Positions 35,895 to 42,852 of a stretch of DNA of 64,000 bases are shown piece by piece (position 1 is the first letter of the stretch; every line of letters starts with the position of its first letter). The notes under the pieces are model-generated. The model did no database searches. It saw only the letters and a program-made list of their open reading frames with translations, and had not been told where the DNA came from. Made by a program: the position numbers and the translations under genes. The stretch lies in NCBI GenBank assembly GCA_028280845.1, contig JANQKZ010000033.1, positions 95,208-159,207 on the forward strand. The letters are read 5' to 3'. This DNA comes from Opitutales bacterium (lineage in GTDB: Bacteria; Verrucomicrobiota; Verrucomicrobiia; Opitutales; JABSRG01).

Positions 35895-37514
35895 CTAATC
35901 ACTTTCCTGGATCCATCCACGATCCCGGTAAATCTGAATATATTTTTCGTCTAACTCCCGCGAGTCTCCGTAATATTCACGTAGCTCATAGAGTCGGCGC
36001 TTCATCGTTTCCACCACCTCCACATAGTTGGGATCGTGATAGACATTCGTCATTTCATGGGGATCATTCAGCCGGTCATAGAGCTCCCACTCGTCCACAT
36101 CGTAGTAGAAGTGAGCGAGCTTCCATTCCTCAGTCACAATGCCATAGTGACGCTTCACCATATGGACCGACGGGTATTCATAGTAATGATAATATACGGC
36201 GTCCCGGGTCCACGCCTCCTCATCCCCGGTCAAAAGCGGCATCAGGCTCTCACCTTGCATATCCTCGGGCACCGGCAGACCGGCTGCTGCTAACAGCGTA
36301 GGGGCGAAGTCGATATTCTGCACCATCTCCGTAACCCGGCTGCCGGGCAGAATCGTTCCAGGCCAACGGATCAGGAGCGGGGTTTTAAAGGACTCATTGT
36401 AGATGAAGCGTTTATCGAACCATCCGTGTTCGCCCAGGTAAAAACCCTGGTCGGAGGTGTAGATCACGATGGTATTGTCCGCCAGGCCGCTTTTATCCAG
36501 GTAGTCGAGAACCCTCCCCAGGTTGTCGTCAATCGAAGCGATGGTAGCCAGGTAATCCTGCATGTAGCGCTGGTATTTCCAGATCATCTTTTCACGGTCC
36601 GTTTTTCCCTCCCAGTTTTCAAAGAAATCCTGGTTGATTTTATCGAGGGTCGGCTCATAGGCCGCACGTTGTTCTGCATTGGCGCGACCATAGGGGCCCT
36701 TGAAGCCCCACTCTGTCACCGGCACGTCCGGAGTGACCGGGCCCATGGCTTCCAAGGTTTCCGGACGCACCTTACTATCATGCGGGTATCGCATGTGGTA
36801 GAGCAGGTTCATTTCCGCCGTCTTAGCTGCGGTTCCCCGGCCCTCGTAATCGTCAAAGAGGGTTTCAGGCAGGGGGAATTCCTTCTCATAAAATTCGGCA
36901 AACTTATCGGGCCGGGGCCACCAGGGGCGGTGTGGGGCTTTGTGGAGGTAAGCCAGCATAAATGGCTTGTTCGGGTCTCGATCTTCCTGCAACCAATCCA
37001 GTGTCATGTCCGTAATGATATCCGTCACATAGCCTTCCACCTTTATTTCTCCATCCGGAGTGATGAAGGTCGGATTGATGTAGCTCCCCTGGCCCGGCAA
37101 AATCTTGAAGTCATCAACACCCTCTGGATTGTTACCGAAGTGGAGCTTGCCAAACATCGCAGTCTGGTAACCCGCCTGTTGAAAGAGCACGGGGAAGGTG
37201 ACGTTGGACGTATCAAAGGGCATCCGGTTGTCGATTTTCCCGTTTATGTGATTGTGCTTACCCGTTAAAATCGCTGCGCGTGAGGGCGCACAAATCGAAT
37301 TACTCACACACGCATTGGTGAACAGCATCCCTTCCACAGCCAGCCGGTCGATATTTGGCGTTTCGATCAGGTGATCCTGGTAAGCGCTGATCGCCTGGTA
37401 GGCATGATCATCTGACATGATGAACAGGATGTTGGGGCGTTCCTTAGCCTCCATTGCGGAGAGGGAAACACCGACAATCAGAATCAGAGAAAACAGACGA
37501 GGTATTGCATTCAT
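35895..37514 (-). CDS. Secreted sulfatase (formylglycine, CAPSR)
   Basis: 539 residues with a signal peptide (PRLFSLILIVGVSLSAMEA). Metal site Asp pair in ILFIMSDDHAY and the formylglycine motif CAPSR at residues 75-79. Further S1 motifs: GKLHFGNNPEG, TIVIYTSDQGFYLGEHGW, PLLIRWPGTI, and a C-terminal LYDRLNDPHEMTNVY. The GFYLGEHGWFDKRFIYNES region resembles choline-sulfatase/iduronate-2-sulfatase-like subfamilies, but substrate cannot be fixed. It stands convergent to the NavBac gene and is preceded by the repeat cluster. Confidence 0.95.
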   Translation of the reverse strand: MNAIPRLFSLILIVGVSLSAMEAKERPNILFIMSDDHAYQAISAYQDHLIETPNIDRLAVEGMLFTNACVSNSICAPSRAAILTGKHNHINGKIDNRMPFDTSNVTFPVLFQQAGYQTAMFGKLHFGNNPEGVDDFKILPGQGSYINPTFITPDGEIKVEGYVTDIITDMTLDWLQEDRDPNKPFMLAYLHKAPHRPWWPRPDKFAEFYEKEFPLPETLFDDYEGRGTAAKTAEMNLLYHMRYPHDSKVRPETLEAMGPVTPDVPVTEWGFKGPYGRANAEQRAAYEPTLDKINQDFFENWEGKTDREKMIWKYQRYMQDYLATIASIDDNLGRVLDYLDKSGLADNTIVIYTSDQGFYLGEHGWFDKRFIYNESFKTPLLIRWPGTILPGSRVTEMVQNIDFAPTLLAAAGLPVPEDMQGESLMPLLTGDEEAWTRDAVYYHYYEYPSVHMVKRHYGIVTEEWKLAHFYYDVDEWELYDRLNDPHEMTNVYHDPNYVEVVETMKRRLYELREYYGDSRELDEKYIQIYRDRGWIQESD

Positions 37515-37640
37515 GCGTCAGACAATAAAAGGGGTTGGGATGGAATTTTTCTACGACAAAACACCGCTTTTCCAAAAAACGGAAACTCTTTACCCAGTCC
37601 TAAACCGGGAAGTGGAGTGGACCCTACACAGATGAGTAGC

Positions 37641-37809
37641 TTACCCCTGACCCGAATGGCACTAAGTTAAGCTCCTTTTCAGGGGTGGGCGGCCATCCTG
37701 CAAGCAGGAGGCCCAACGAACTAAGCTCAATTGTAGGGCCCGTTGCTTGTCAACGTGGCTAGAATATTTGGATACTTGCCTTAACTTAGGGCCATTCACC
37801 CCTGACCCC
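37641..37809. mobile_element. MITE-like element with terminal inverted repeats
   Basis: The left end AATGGCACTAAGTTAAG (37655-37671) is the reverse complement of the right end at 37780-37796 with one mismatch. Both ends are flanked by the direct repeat ACCCCTGACCC (37643-37653 and 37798-37808), which could be a target duplication or part of the element. The inside carries TCCTGCAAGCAGGA at 37696-37709, the dispersed palindrome of this window, and a GTAGGGCCC segment at 37733. No transposase frame, so a non-autonomous element is inferred. Confidence 0.6.
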
Positions 37810-37822
37810 ATATGGTAGGGCA

Positions 37823-38006
37823 GGGCGGGACGCCCCGCCCCGCCGCATGTGGGTACACTCACCCCGTTGTTGTAAAAATAGACTGGGAAGCTGTTTAGTT
37901 TGAATGAAGGTGAGAAAAATGGATTAACTGGGAAGCGGCCTCCCCTCAGGCCGCAGGCATATCCCAGGGGACTTTTGCTTTAAGCTCCGGGGTGATGGCA
38001 CCCCGG
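37823..38006. repeat. Cluster of three hairpins
   Basis: GGGCGGG (37823-37829) with CCCGCCC (37834-37840); GCGGCCT (37935-37941) with AGGCCGC (37948-37954) inside an outer TGGGA/TCCCA pair at 37929 and 37962; CCGGGGTG (37987-37994) with CACCCCGG (37999-38006). All stems are perfect. They look like REP-type units next to the MITE-like element. Confidence 0.6.
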
Positions 38007-38061
38007 CTCCAGAATTTCACCAAAAAAGGGATTGGTTTTTGCTCTAGGCAGCTTCTAGCCC

Positions 38062-38499
38062 TTATCCCTCAAACAGCTTTTGGAACCGCTCCACCATCTC
38101 CGCTTCCGTAATGTCCTCCAAATGCGTAGCAATAATCCAGTGATGGCCAAACGGATCACGAATCCGCCCCGAGCGATCCCCATAAAACTGGTCCGCCAGG
38201 GGAAAAACCGATTCGGCGCCCGCATCCAGAGCCCGCTGAAAAACCGCATCGGCGTCCGCCACATGAAGGTCTAACACCATCGAAGTGCCCCTCAGCGTTT
38301 CCGGACTCATCGAACCCACACCCGGCATTTCATCCGCCAGCATGATCCGGGTCCCCTCGATTTCGATTTCTGCATTCATGCAGGTCCCATCGGGCGCGAT
38401 CAGCCGCGCACGAATCTCTTTGGCCTGAAACACCTGCTCATACCAGGCAATGGCATCGGCCGTACTTTTAACTTGGAGGTAGGGAGTGATTCCACGCAT
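38062..38499 (-). CDS. VOC superfamily protein (PhnB/glyoxalase-like)
   Basis: 145 residues forming two beta-alpha-beta-beta-beta modules: ITPYLQVKSTADAIAWYEQVFQAKEI in the first half and VLDLHVADADAVFQRALDAGAESVFP in the second. GDRSGRIRDPFGHHWIIATH is the typical end of PhnB-like proteins. No complete glyoxalase metal triad can be placed with certainty. Such proteins serve as resistance proteins, dioxygenases or isomerases; the function is not assignable. Monocistronic. Confidence 0.85.
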   Translation of the reverse strand: MRGITPYLQVKSTADAIAWYEQVFQAKEIRARLIAPDGTCMNAEIEIEGTRIMLADEMPGVGSMSPETLRGTSMVLDLHVADADAVFQRALDAGAESVFPLADQFYGDRSGRIRDPFGHHWIIATHLEDITEAEMVERFQKLFEG

Positions 38500-38664
38500 A
38501 AGGGACTTTCAAGGGTTAGCAGCTAAAATCGGTGAATCTTTAGAAAATAGCAATTTGTATCGGTGCACTGGAAGCGTCACGCCCTACCGGAAGCAGGGCT
38601 GGATCACCGGGCCAGTCGAATCGACTCCGACATTCAAATTCAGGGTCGAGTTTGCGAACAACCC

Positions 38665-39393
38665 TCATTCCGTTCCAACCTGTTTCTTTTCTGTCAGCAC
38701 AATCAATAACATAACCCATAGGGTCAACGTAATGTTCTGCAGTGGTAACTGCAGGACCAGGGGAAAGAGATAAATGATGGCCACCGCGGGAATCCATACC
38801 CCCCAATTGGAAATCATCAACCGGATACAGCGATCGAGGAAGGTTTGCTCACGCAGTGCCGCCCGCGTTTGACGAAGGCTGAACTCGCAATCCTTCCACA
38901 AATAGCCCAAAACCATGGTCGGAACAGCGATGAACGGGACATATACAAACTCATCCACGAGCACCTTCTTCAGGATGGTGGTCGGGTCCCGGCCATGCCC
39001 GAATACCGCCGCCTGAATGCGGTAGAGGAGGTCCACCTCCACTCCTTTATAGGCCCAGAACCCGATGTGAAAGAGGAGCACCTTGACCGTCCATCCCCGG
39101 CCCAATAAGGCCCGACGGACCAGCAGCGGAAGGATGCCTCCGAAAAAGGCGGTGGATACCATGGAAAACCCAAACCCGTAGCGCGCCTTCAGCTCCCCCA
39201 CGCGATTGAGCACGGAACCCACCCACTCGACCTGGTAGTAGGCCACCACCAGAAGGATCCCGAATCCGATCAAAAAACTTCCCGGAAGCAGGTTTGTCTT
39301 GGCTGCTTGTAGCCCCTCCCGTACAGCCTGATGGATTACCCCTTCAACGCGTTCTGCCATCGATACCCTTGTTGCCCTTTCAGACGGCTTCAT
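38665..39393 (-). CDS. Integral membrane protein, possibly Mpv17/PMP22-like
   Basis: 242 residues with about four to five hydrophobic segments (~42-62, ~77-95, ~105-120, ~147-166, ~196-236). KVLVDEFVYVPFIAVPTMVLGYLWKD and ISNWGVWIPAVAIIYLFPLVLQLPLQNITLTLWVMLL recall the Mpv17/PMP22 motifs (a D-Q/E-x-x-x-x-P helix and a NW-x-x-WP-x-x-x-x-x-N-F-x-x-V-P segment). Mpv17 relatives are best known in peroxisomes and mitochondria as small channels. The match is by eye and weak in places. The gene is divergent from the DUF4199 gene. Confidence 0.55.
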   Translation of the reverse strand: MKPSERATRVSMAERVEGVIHQAVREGLQAAKTNLLPGSFLIGFGILLVVAYYQVEWVGSVLNRVGELKARYGFGFSMVSTAFFGGILPLLVRRALLGRGWTVKVLLFHIGFWAYKGVEVDLLYRIQAAVFGHGRDPTTILKKVLVDEFVYVPFIAVPTMVLGYLWKDCEFSLRQTRAALREQTFLDRCIRLMISNWGVWIPAVAIIYLFPLVLQLPLQNITLTLWVMLLIVLTEKKQVGTE

Positions 39394-39488
39394 TCAAGCC
39401 CGGATTTATTCTCGTTTGCAGCGCACCAGGCTGTCACCCACCGCCTACCCCCGTATTCCTGCTTGGTTTCTCCATCCGGATTTCTACC

Positions 39489-40007
39489 ATGGTAACCATG
39501 AAACCTGCCAACCATGCATTGAAGTGGGGTCTCTTCTTTACCACTACCACCCTGTTCTGGATGGTCTTTGAAAAGGGAATGGGCTGGCACGACGAACACA
39601 TTGACCGACACGCCTCCCTCACCAACCTCTTCGCCTTTGTTGCTATTGGAATTTACGTCATCGCCCTGATCAACGCCCGCTCCGCTCTTGGCGGATCCAT
39701 GAGCTGGAAGCAGGGGTTTTTTGCGGGGTTCCGCATTTCGGTGGTCGTTGCCCTGCTCGCTCCGCTTTCTCAATGGATCACCCATACCCTGATTTCGCCC
39801 GAGTTTTTCCCCAACGTCATTGCCTACTCGGTTGAGACCGGGTATGCCACCCGGGAAGAGGCCGAGGCCTTCTTCAACCTGAGGAACTACATCATATATT
39901 CCACTATCGGTGCCATCATCATGGGGATCATAACCTCAGCCTTAGTCGCTCTGTTTGTTCGCCGCCAGCCATCGGCGGGCCAAGCCCCATCTCACGCCGA
40001 TACCTGA
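39489..40007 (+). CDS. DUF4199 family membrane protein
   Basis: About 172 residues; start may be 39489 or 39498 and the longer upstream open frame is not protein-like. Four membrane segments: ALKWGLFFTTTTLFWMVF, LFAFVAIGIYVIALINA, GFFAGFRISVVVALLAPL and IIYSTIGAIIMGIITSALVALFV. The topology, the W-K-Q-G-F-x-x-G-F motif between segments two and three and the E-rich loop before the last one fit DUF4199. Function unknown. Confidence 0.75.
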   Translation: MVTMKPANHALKWGLFFTTTTLFWMVFEKGMGWHDEHIDRHASLTNLFAFVAIGIYVIALINARSALGGSMSWKQGFFAGFRISVVVALLAPLSQWITHTLISPEFFPNVIAYSVETGYATREEAEAFFNLRNYIIYSTIGAIIMGIITSALVALFVRRQPSAGQAPSHADT

Positions 40008-40098
40008 ACACAAACCCCAGAGGCGCACCCTCTGGACCCTTTTCTACCCGGCCCGGGTATGAGCAGGCTAATCCCGATGGTCCATGAAAGGCGGTATG

Positions 40099-41001
40099 AT
40101 GAACGAATACCAACTGTCTGAAACCGGTTACGGCAACGTAAGGTATACCGAAATCGGGCCGAGCACAGGAGACCCGCTTTTGTTTTCCACGGGTGGGGGC
40201 GCCGGGTTCAATTCAGTCTTCGCCTTTCGTTGGCTCGCCAATTCAGGATACCGGGTAATATCCATCAATCGGCCGGGCTACTTCGATCTGCCCGTCAATG
40301 CCACGGATACCATAGAAGCGCATGCAGACATCTATCATGAAGTCATCCTTGCCCTGGGCATAACCGGGAAAATCAATGTTTTCGGCATTTCCATGGGCGG
40401 TTTGTCTGCTTTGTACTACGCGCAAAAATATCCCACCAAAGCGTTAATCTTATGGAGCGCCGTTACCGGACCCTACGTGGTAAACCAGCAGTCCGCCAAT
40501 TCTCTCCTGGGTAAACTGGTGCTATCCAGATCGGGAAAGAAGGTCATCTCATGGATGTTGCTGGCTTCAGCCAAATACTTTCCTGAGACCACCATTCAGG
40601 CCTTCCTCAAAACGGAGGCCGCGCTCGACAGCCGCCAAAGAAAACAAATCGCCACACAGGTGGTTGCCGATCCAGCCAGTAAAGAGGAATTTATGATCTT
40701 TGTGCGATCGATGACACCGATGGATGCCCTGTATCCAGGCATGATGGCCGAAGTGGAGAAGGCTGCCCGTCTAGCCGATGTCGACTGGTCAAACATCCAC
40801 TCCCCCACCCTGGCCATCCATTCACCCATCGATATTGATGTACCCCTCGACCACGCAAAACGGCTCGAACGAATGATTCCCAACATTCATGTGGAATATA
40901 TTCATGCCGCGGGCCACTTCGTCTGGTGGGGCAATGAGGGGGAACAGGTGAAGCGCCTAACCTTGCAGTTCCTCAACCGGTTCAACCTTGGAAGCAGTTG
41001 A
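40099..41001 (+). CDS. Alpha/beta hydrolase
   Basis: 300 residues from ATG 40099, chosen because AAAGG lies 7 bases upstream; ATGs at 40084 and 40096 are in frame. Oxyanion-type motif STGGGAGFN near the N-terminus, nucleophile Ser98 in FGISMGGLSAL, acid in HSPIDIDVPLDHAKR and catalytic His in IHAAGHFVWWGNEGEQV: a full triad. No signal peptide, so cytoplasmic. Similar proteins are esterases, epoxide hydrolases or haloalkane dehalogenase relatives; substrate unknown. Convergent with the phosphatase gene after 10 bases. Confidence 0.88.
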   Translation: MNEYQLSETGYGNVRYTEIGPSTGDPLLFSTGGGAGFNSVFAFRWLANSGYRVISINRPGYFDLPVNATDTIEAHADIYHEVILALGITGKINVFGISMGGLSALYYAQKYPTKALILWSAVTGPYVVNQQSANSLLGKLVLSRSGKKVISWMLLASAKYFPETTIQAFLKTEAALDSRQRKQIATQVVADPASKEEFMIFVRSMTPMDALYPGMMAEVEKAARLADVDWSNIHSPTLAIHSPIDIDVPLDHAKRLERMIPNIHVEYIHAAGHFVWWGNEGEQVKRLTLQFLNRFNLGSS

Positions 41002-41011
41002 AGGCTGATAA

Positions 41012-42379
41012 TCAGCGCTCGTATCGCTCGGTATTGGCATGCGTCCTCCGGGGCACATCTGGAATCTCCTGCTCGATCTGCTTCGTCCCCGAGACAAAGT
41101 CCTTCGTGATGGTCGCTTTGTCGTAGAGCTCCCCCGTCGCGGTATACGCCTCGTAGGTGAGTTGACTCCCATCTACCGAGATCACCTGGAAGAACTGGGT
41201 ATTTTCCGCCTGCCGGTCATGGCGATATCCATCGCCTTCATAGACCTCAAATTTGTTGCCCAGAATGTCGTACATCTTGGGTCCGCTGACCGAGGTGACA
41301 TAGAGTGTATTAAAATTTTCACTACGGTCCACGGTAACATGTCCACGGGCGTAGGTGTGGTCATGGCCCTGCAGCACCAGATCTACGCTGTATTTGTCAA
41401 AGAGCGGTTTCCAGGCAGCCCGCAGTTCCGCATTATCCCGGTCTCTCCCTGGAGAAAACACCGGGTGGTGAAAGGCAACCACCCGCCAGAGCGGGCCCGC
41501 TTCTTTGAGTTTCTTTTCCAGGTAGGGGATTTGTTCCTCCTGCATGCGGTTCGTGTTGAGAATAATGAAGCGCACCCCCTGGTAATCCACGGTGTAGACT
41601 GTCTCCTGCAGGAGCTCCGGTAGTGAAGGCACCTCCGGCAGGGTGAATTGAGGTCGCCAATGCATGGCCAGAACCCGGCCCTCCCAGTCCGGGTTCTCAG
41701 GATTCATCTGACGGTATTCGTGGTTGCCCGCCGCTACGATCGCGGTCCATTGGCTGTGGAGAAACCCACCCGCCTTGAACCACTCTCCCCATTCGGTATC
41801 CCGGTGCCCCTCATTCACGAGGTCTCCCGCATGGAGCGCGATCGGGGCATCCGGGGCGATCTGAGCCGCCATCCGGGCCACGCGGCTCCAATGACTCAGC
41901 AGGTCATTCTGCGCATCACCAAAGTAGAGGAATTGGAAAGGCCCGGGTCCCCGCTTAGCCGTGCGAAATTGGATCCATTCCGACCAATAGCCATCCTCGT
42001 TCCCCACCCGATAGGCATACAGGGTATCGGGTTGAAGATCGTCGAAAACTACTGAATGAAAATGGACGAGCCCCTGCCTGTTCTCTGGAAAGGCCCCGAG
42101 ATCCAAGACCTCCGTCTTCGCCTCGAAGCGCCGGGCCTTCCGGTCGAATCGGGGTTCTGCCAATCCGGGCGCGATTTCAGCCAGGCCCGTGGTGACACTC
42201 GCATCGGTACGCCACGTGACCGCCCGGCCCGTCGCCGGATCGCCCATAAAGGTCAGCATGATCCGGTCGGGGTCCGCACTGGCGATTTCCCAGTGCCTCA
42301 ACCCCTGCTGACCCTCATCTCCATGCAGGGCGCCCCCTGTTAATGCCATCAATAATATCCCAGCCCAGATTGATTTCAT
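41012..42379 (-). CDS. Secreted purple acid phosphatase-like metallophosphoesterase
   Basis: 455 residues from ATG 42379, which opens a signal peptide (KSIWAGILLMALTGGALHG). An N-terminal FN3-like domain (PDRIMLTFMGDPATGRAVTWRTD) precedes the metallophosphoesterase core, with motifs YFGDAQND, HAGDLVNEG, AAGNHEY, VAFHHPVF and LQGHDHTYARGH in order. This arrangement is that of bacterial purple acid phosphatases, which release phosphate from organic esters outside the cytoplasm. The start is 131 bases from the divergent PadR gene, so the PadR operators lie in its upstream region too. Confidence 0.92.
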   Translation of the reverse strand: MKSIWAGILLMALTGGALHGDEGQQGLRHWEIASADPDRIMLTFMGDPATGRAVTWRTDASVTTGLAEIAPGLAEPRFDRKARRFEAKTEVLDLGAFPENRQGLVHFHSVVFDDLQPDTLYAYRVGNEDGYWSEWIQFRTAKRGPGPFQFLYFGDAQNDLLSHWSRVARMAAQIAPDAPIALHAGDLVNEGHRDTEWGEWFKAGGFLHSQWTAIVAAGNHEYRQMNPENPDWEGRVLAMHWRPQFTLPEVPSLPELLQETVYTVDYQGVRFIILNTNRMQEEQIPYLEKKLKEAGPLWRVVAFHHPVFSPGRDRDNAELRAAWKPLFDKYSVDLVLQGHDHTYARGHVTVDRSENFNTLYVTSVSGPKMYDILGNKFEVYEGDGYRHDRQAENTQFFQVISVDGSQLTYEAYTATGELYDKATITKDFVSGTKQIEQEIPDVPRRTHANTERYER

Positions 42380-42444
42380 TCGGCCACTCTGAACCCTTTT
42401 CTCTCCAGTTACCACTCCAGAGCGCATTCGTCACCCAATCGTTA

Positions 42445-42461
42445 TTGTCGATCTTCGACAA
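42445..42461. promoter_or_regulatory. Palindrome upstream of padR-like gene, site 1
   Basis: TTGTCGA and TCGACAA are separated by TCT: a perfect 7-base inverted repeat. It lies 49 bases before the PadR start codon. It is a likely binding site for the adjacent PadR regulator, and site 2 at 42478-42492 has the same TGT...ACA frame. Confidence 0.55.
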
Positions 42462-42477
42462 CAAAAAGCTTGCATGT

Positions 42478-42492
42478 TGTAGACAGTCGACA
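42478..42492. promoter_or_regulatory. Palindrome upstream of padR-like gene, site 2
   Basis: TGTAGAC and GTCGACA flank a single A, with one mismatch. It ends 18 bases before the PadR start, where binding would block transcription. The TGTNGAC half-site is shared with site 1. Confidence 0.5.
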
Positions 42493-42510
42493 CTAAGGTC
42501 CCGGCCCAAC

Positions 42511-42852
42511 ATGGAAAAAGTGCGTAAAGAACTGTTGCAAGGCACCCTCGATTTACTGGTTTTAAAGACGCTGGCTACCGGTTCCCTGCACGGCTGGGAC
42601 ATAGCGAAACGCATCGCGGTGGTCTCCAACAATCGACTATCCCTGAAACAGGGCTCCCTCTACCCCGCCCTGCATCGCCTCGAAGGCCGCAATTGGATCG
42701 AAGCCGAATGGGGCGTCTCCGACGCTGGCCGCAGTGCCAAATTTTATAAGCTGACGCCCAAAGGGAAAAAGCAGCTCACCGAAGAGAAAGACCACTGGCA
42801 CTCCTTCGCTGCAGCTATGGCCAGTGTATTGGGAATGGAGGAAAGCTCATGA
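42511..42852 (+). CDS. PadR family transcriptional regulator
   Basis: 113 residues from ATG 42511. The start EKVRKELLQGTLDLLVLKTLATGSLHGWDIAKRIA, followed by LKQGSLYPALHRLEGRNWIEAEWG and FYKLTPKGKKQL, is the PadR winged helix. Earlier in-frame ATGs at 42343 give an upstream tail without homology and are rejected. The last codons overlap the permease start (ATGA at 42849-42852). PadR/ADOP pairs are typical of Acidobacteria and Verrucomicrobia: the regulator is expected to repress its own operon and respond to a small molecule. Confidence 0.93.
   Translation: MEKVRKELLQGTLDLLVLKTLATGSLHGWDIAKRIAVVSNNRLSLKQGSLYPALHRLEGRNWIEAEWGVSDAGRSAKFYKLTPKGKKQLTEEKDHWHSFAAAMASVLGMEESS

Larger units (their letters stand above)
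37515..38061. other. Gene-free stretch rich in palindromic repeats
   Basis: 547 bases without a gene. It holds the MITE-like element at 37641-37809 and at least three further hairpins (37823-37840, 37929-37966, 37987-38006). The region is a dense landing site for repeats. Confidence 0.6.

Noticed and set aside
36426..37268. 280-residue plus-strand frame in the sulfatase gene
   Set aside because: Antisense shadow of a sulfatase with all catalytic motifs on minus.
42343..42510. Upstream part of the PadR open frame
   Set aside because: Contains the palindromic operators; PadR homology begins exactly at 42511.
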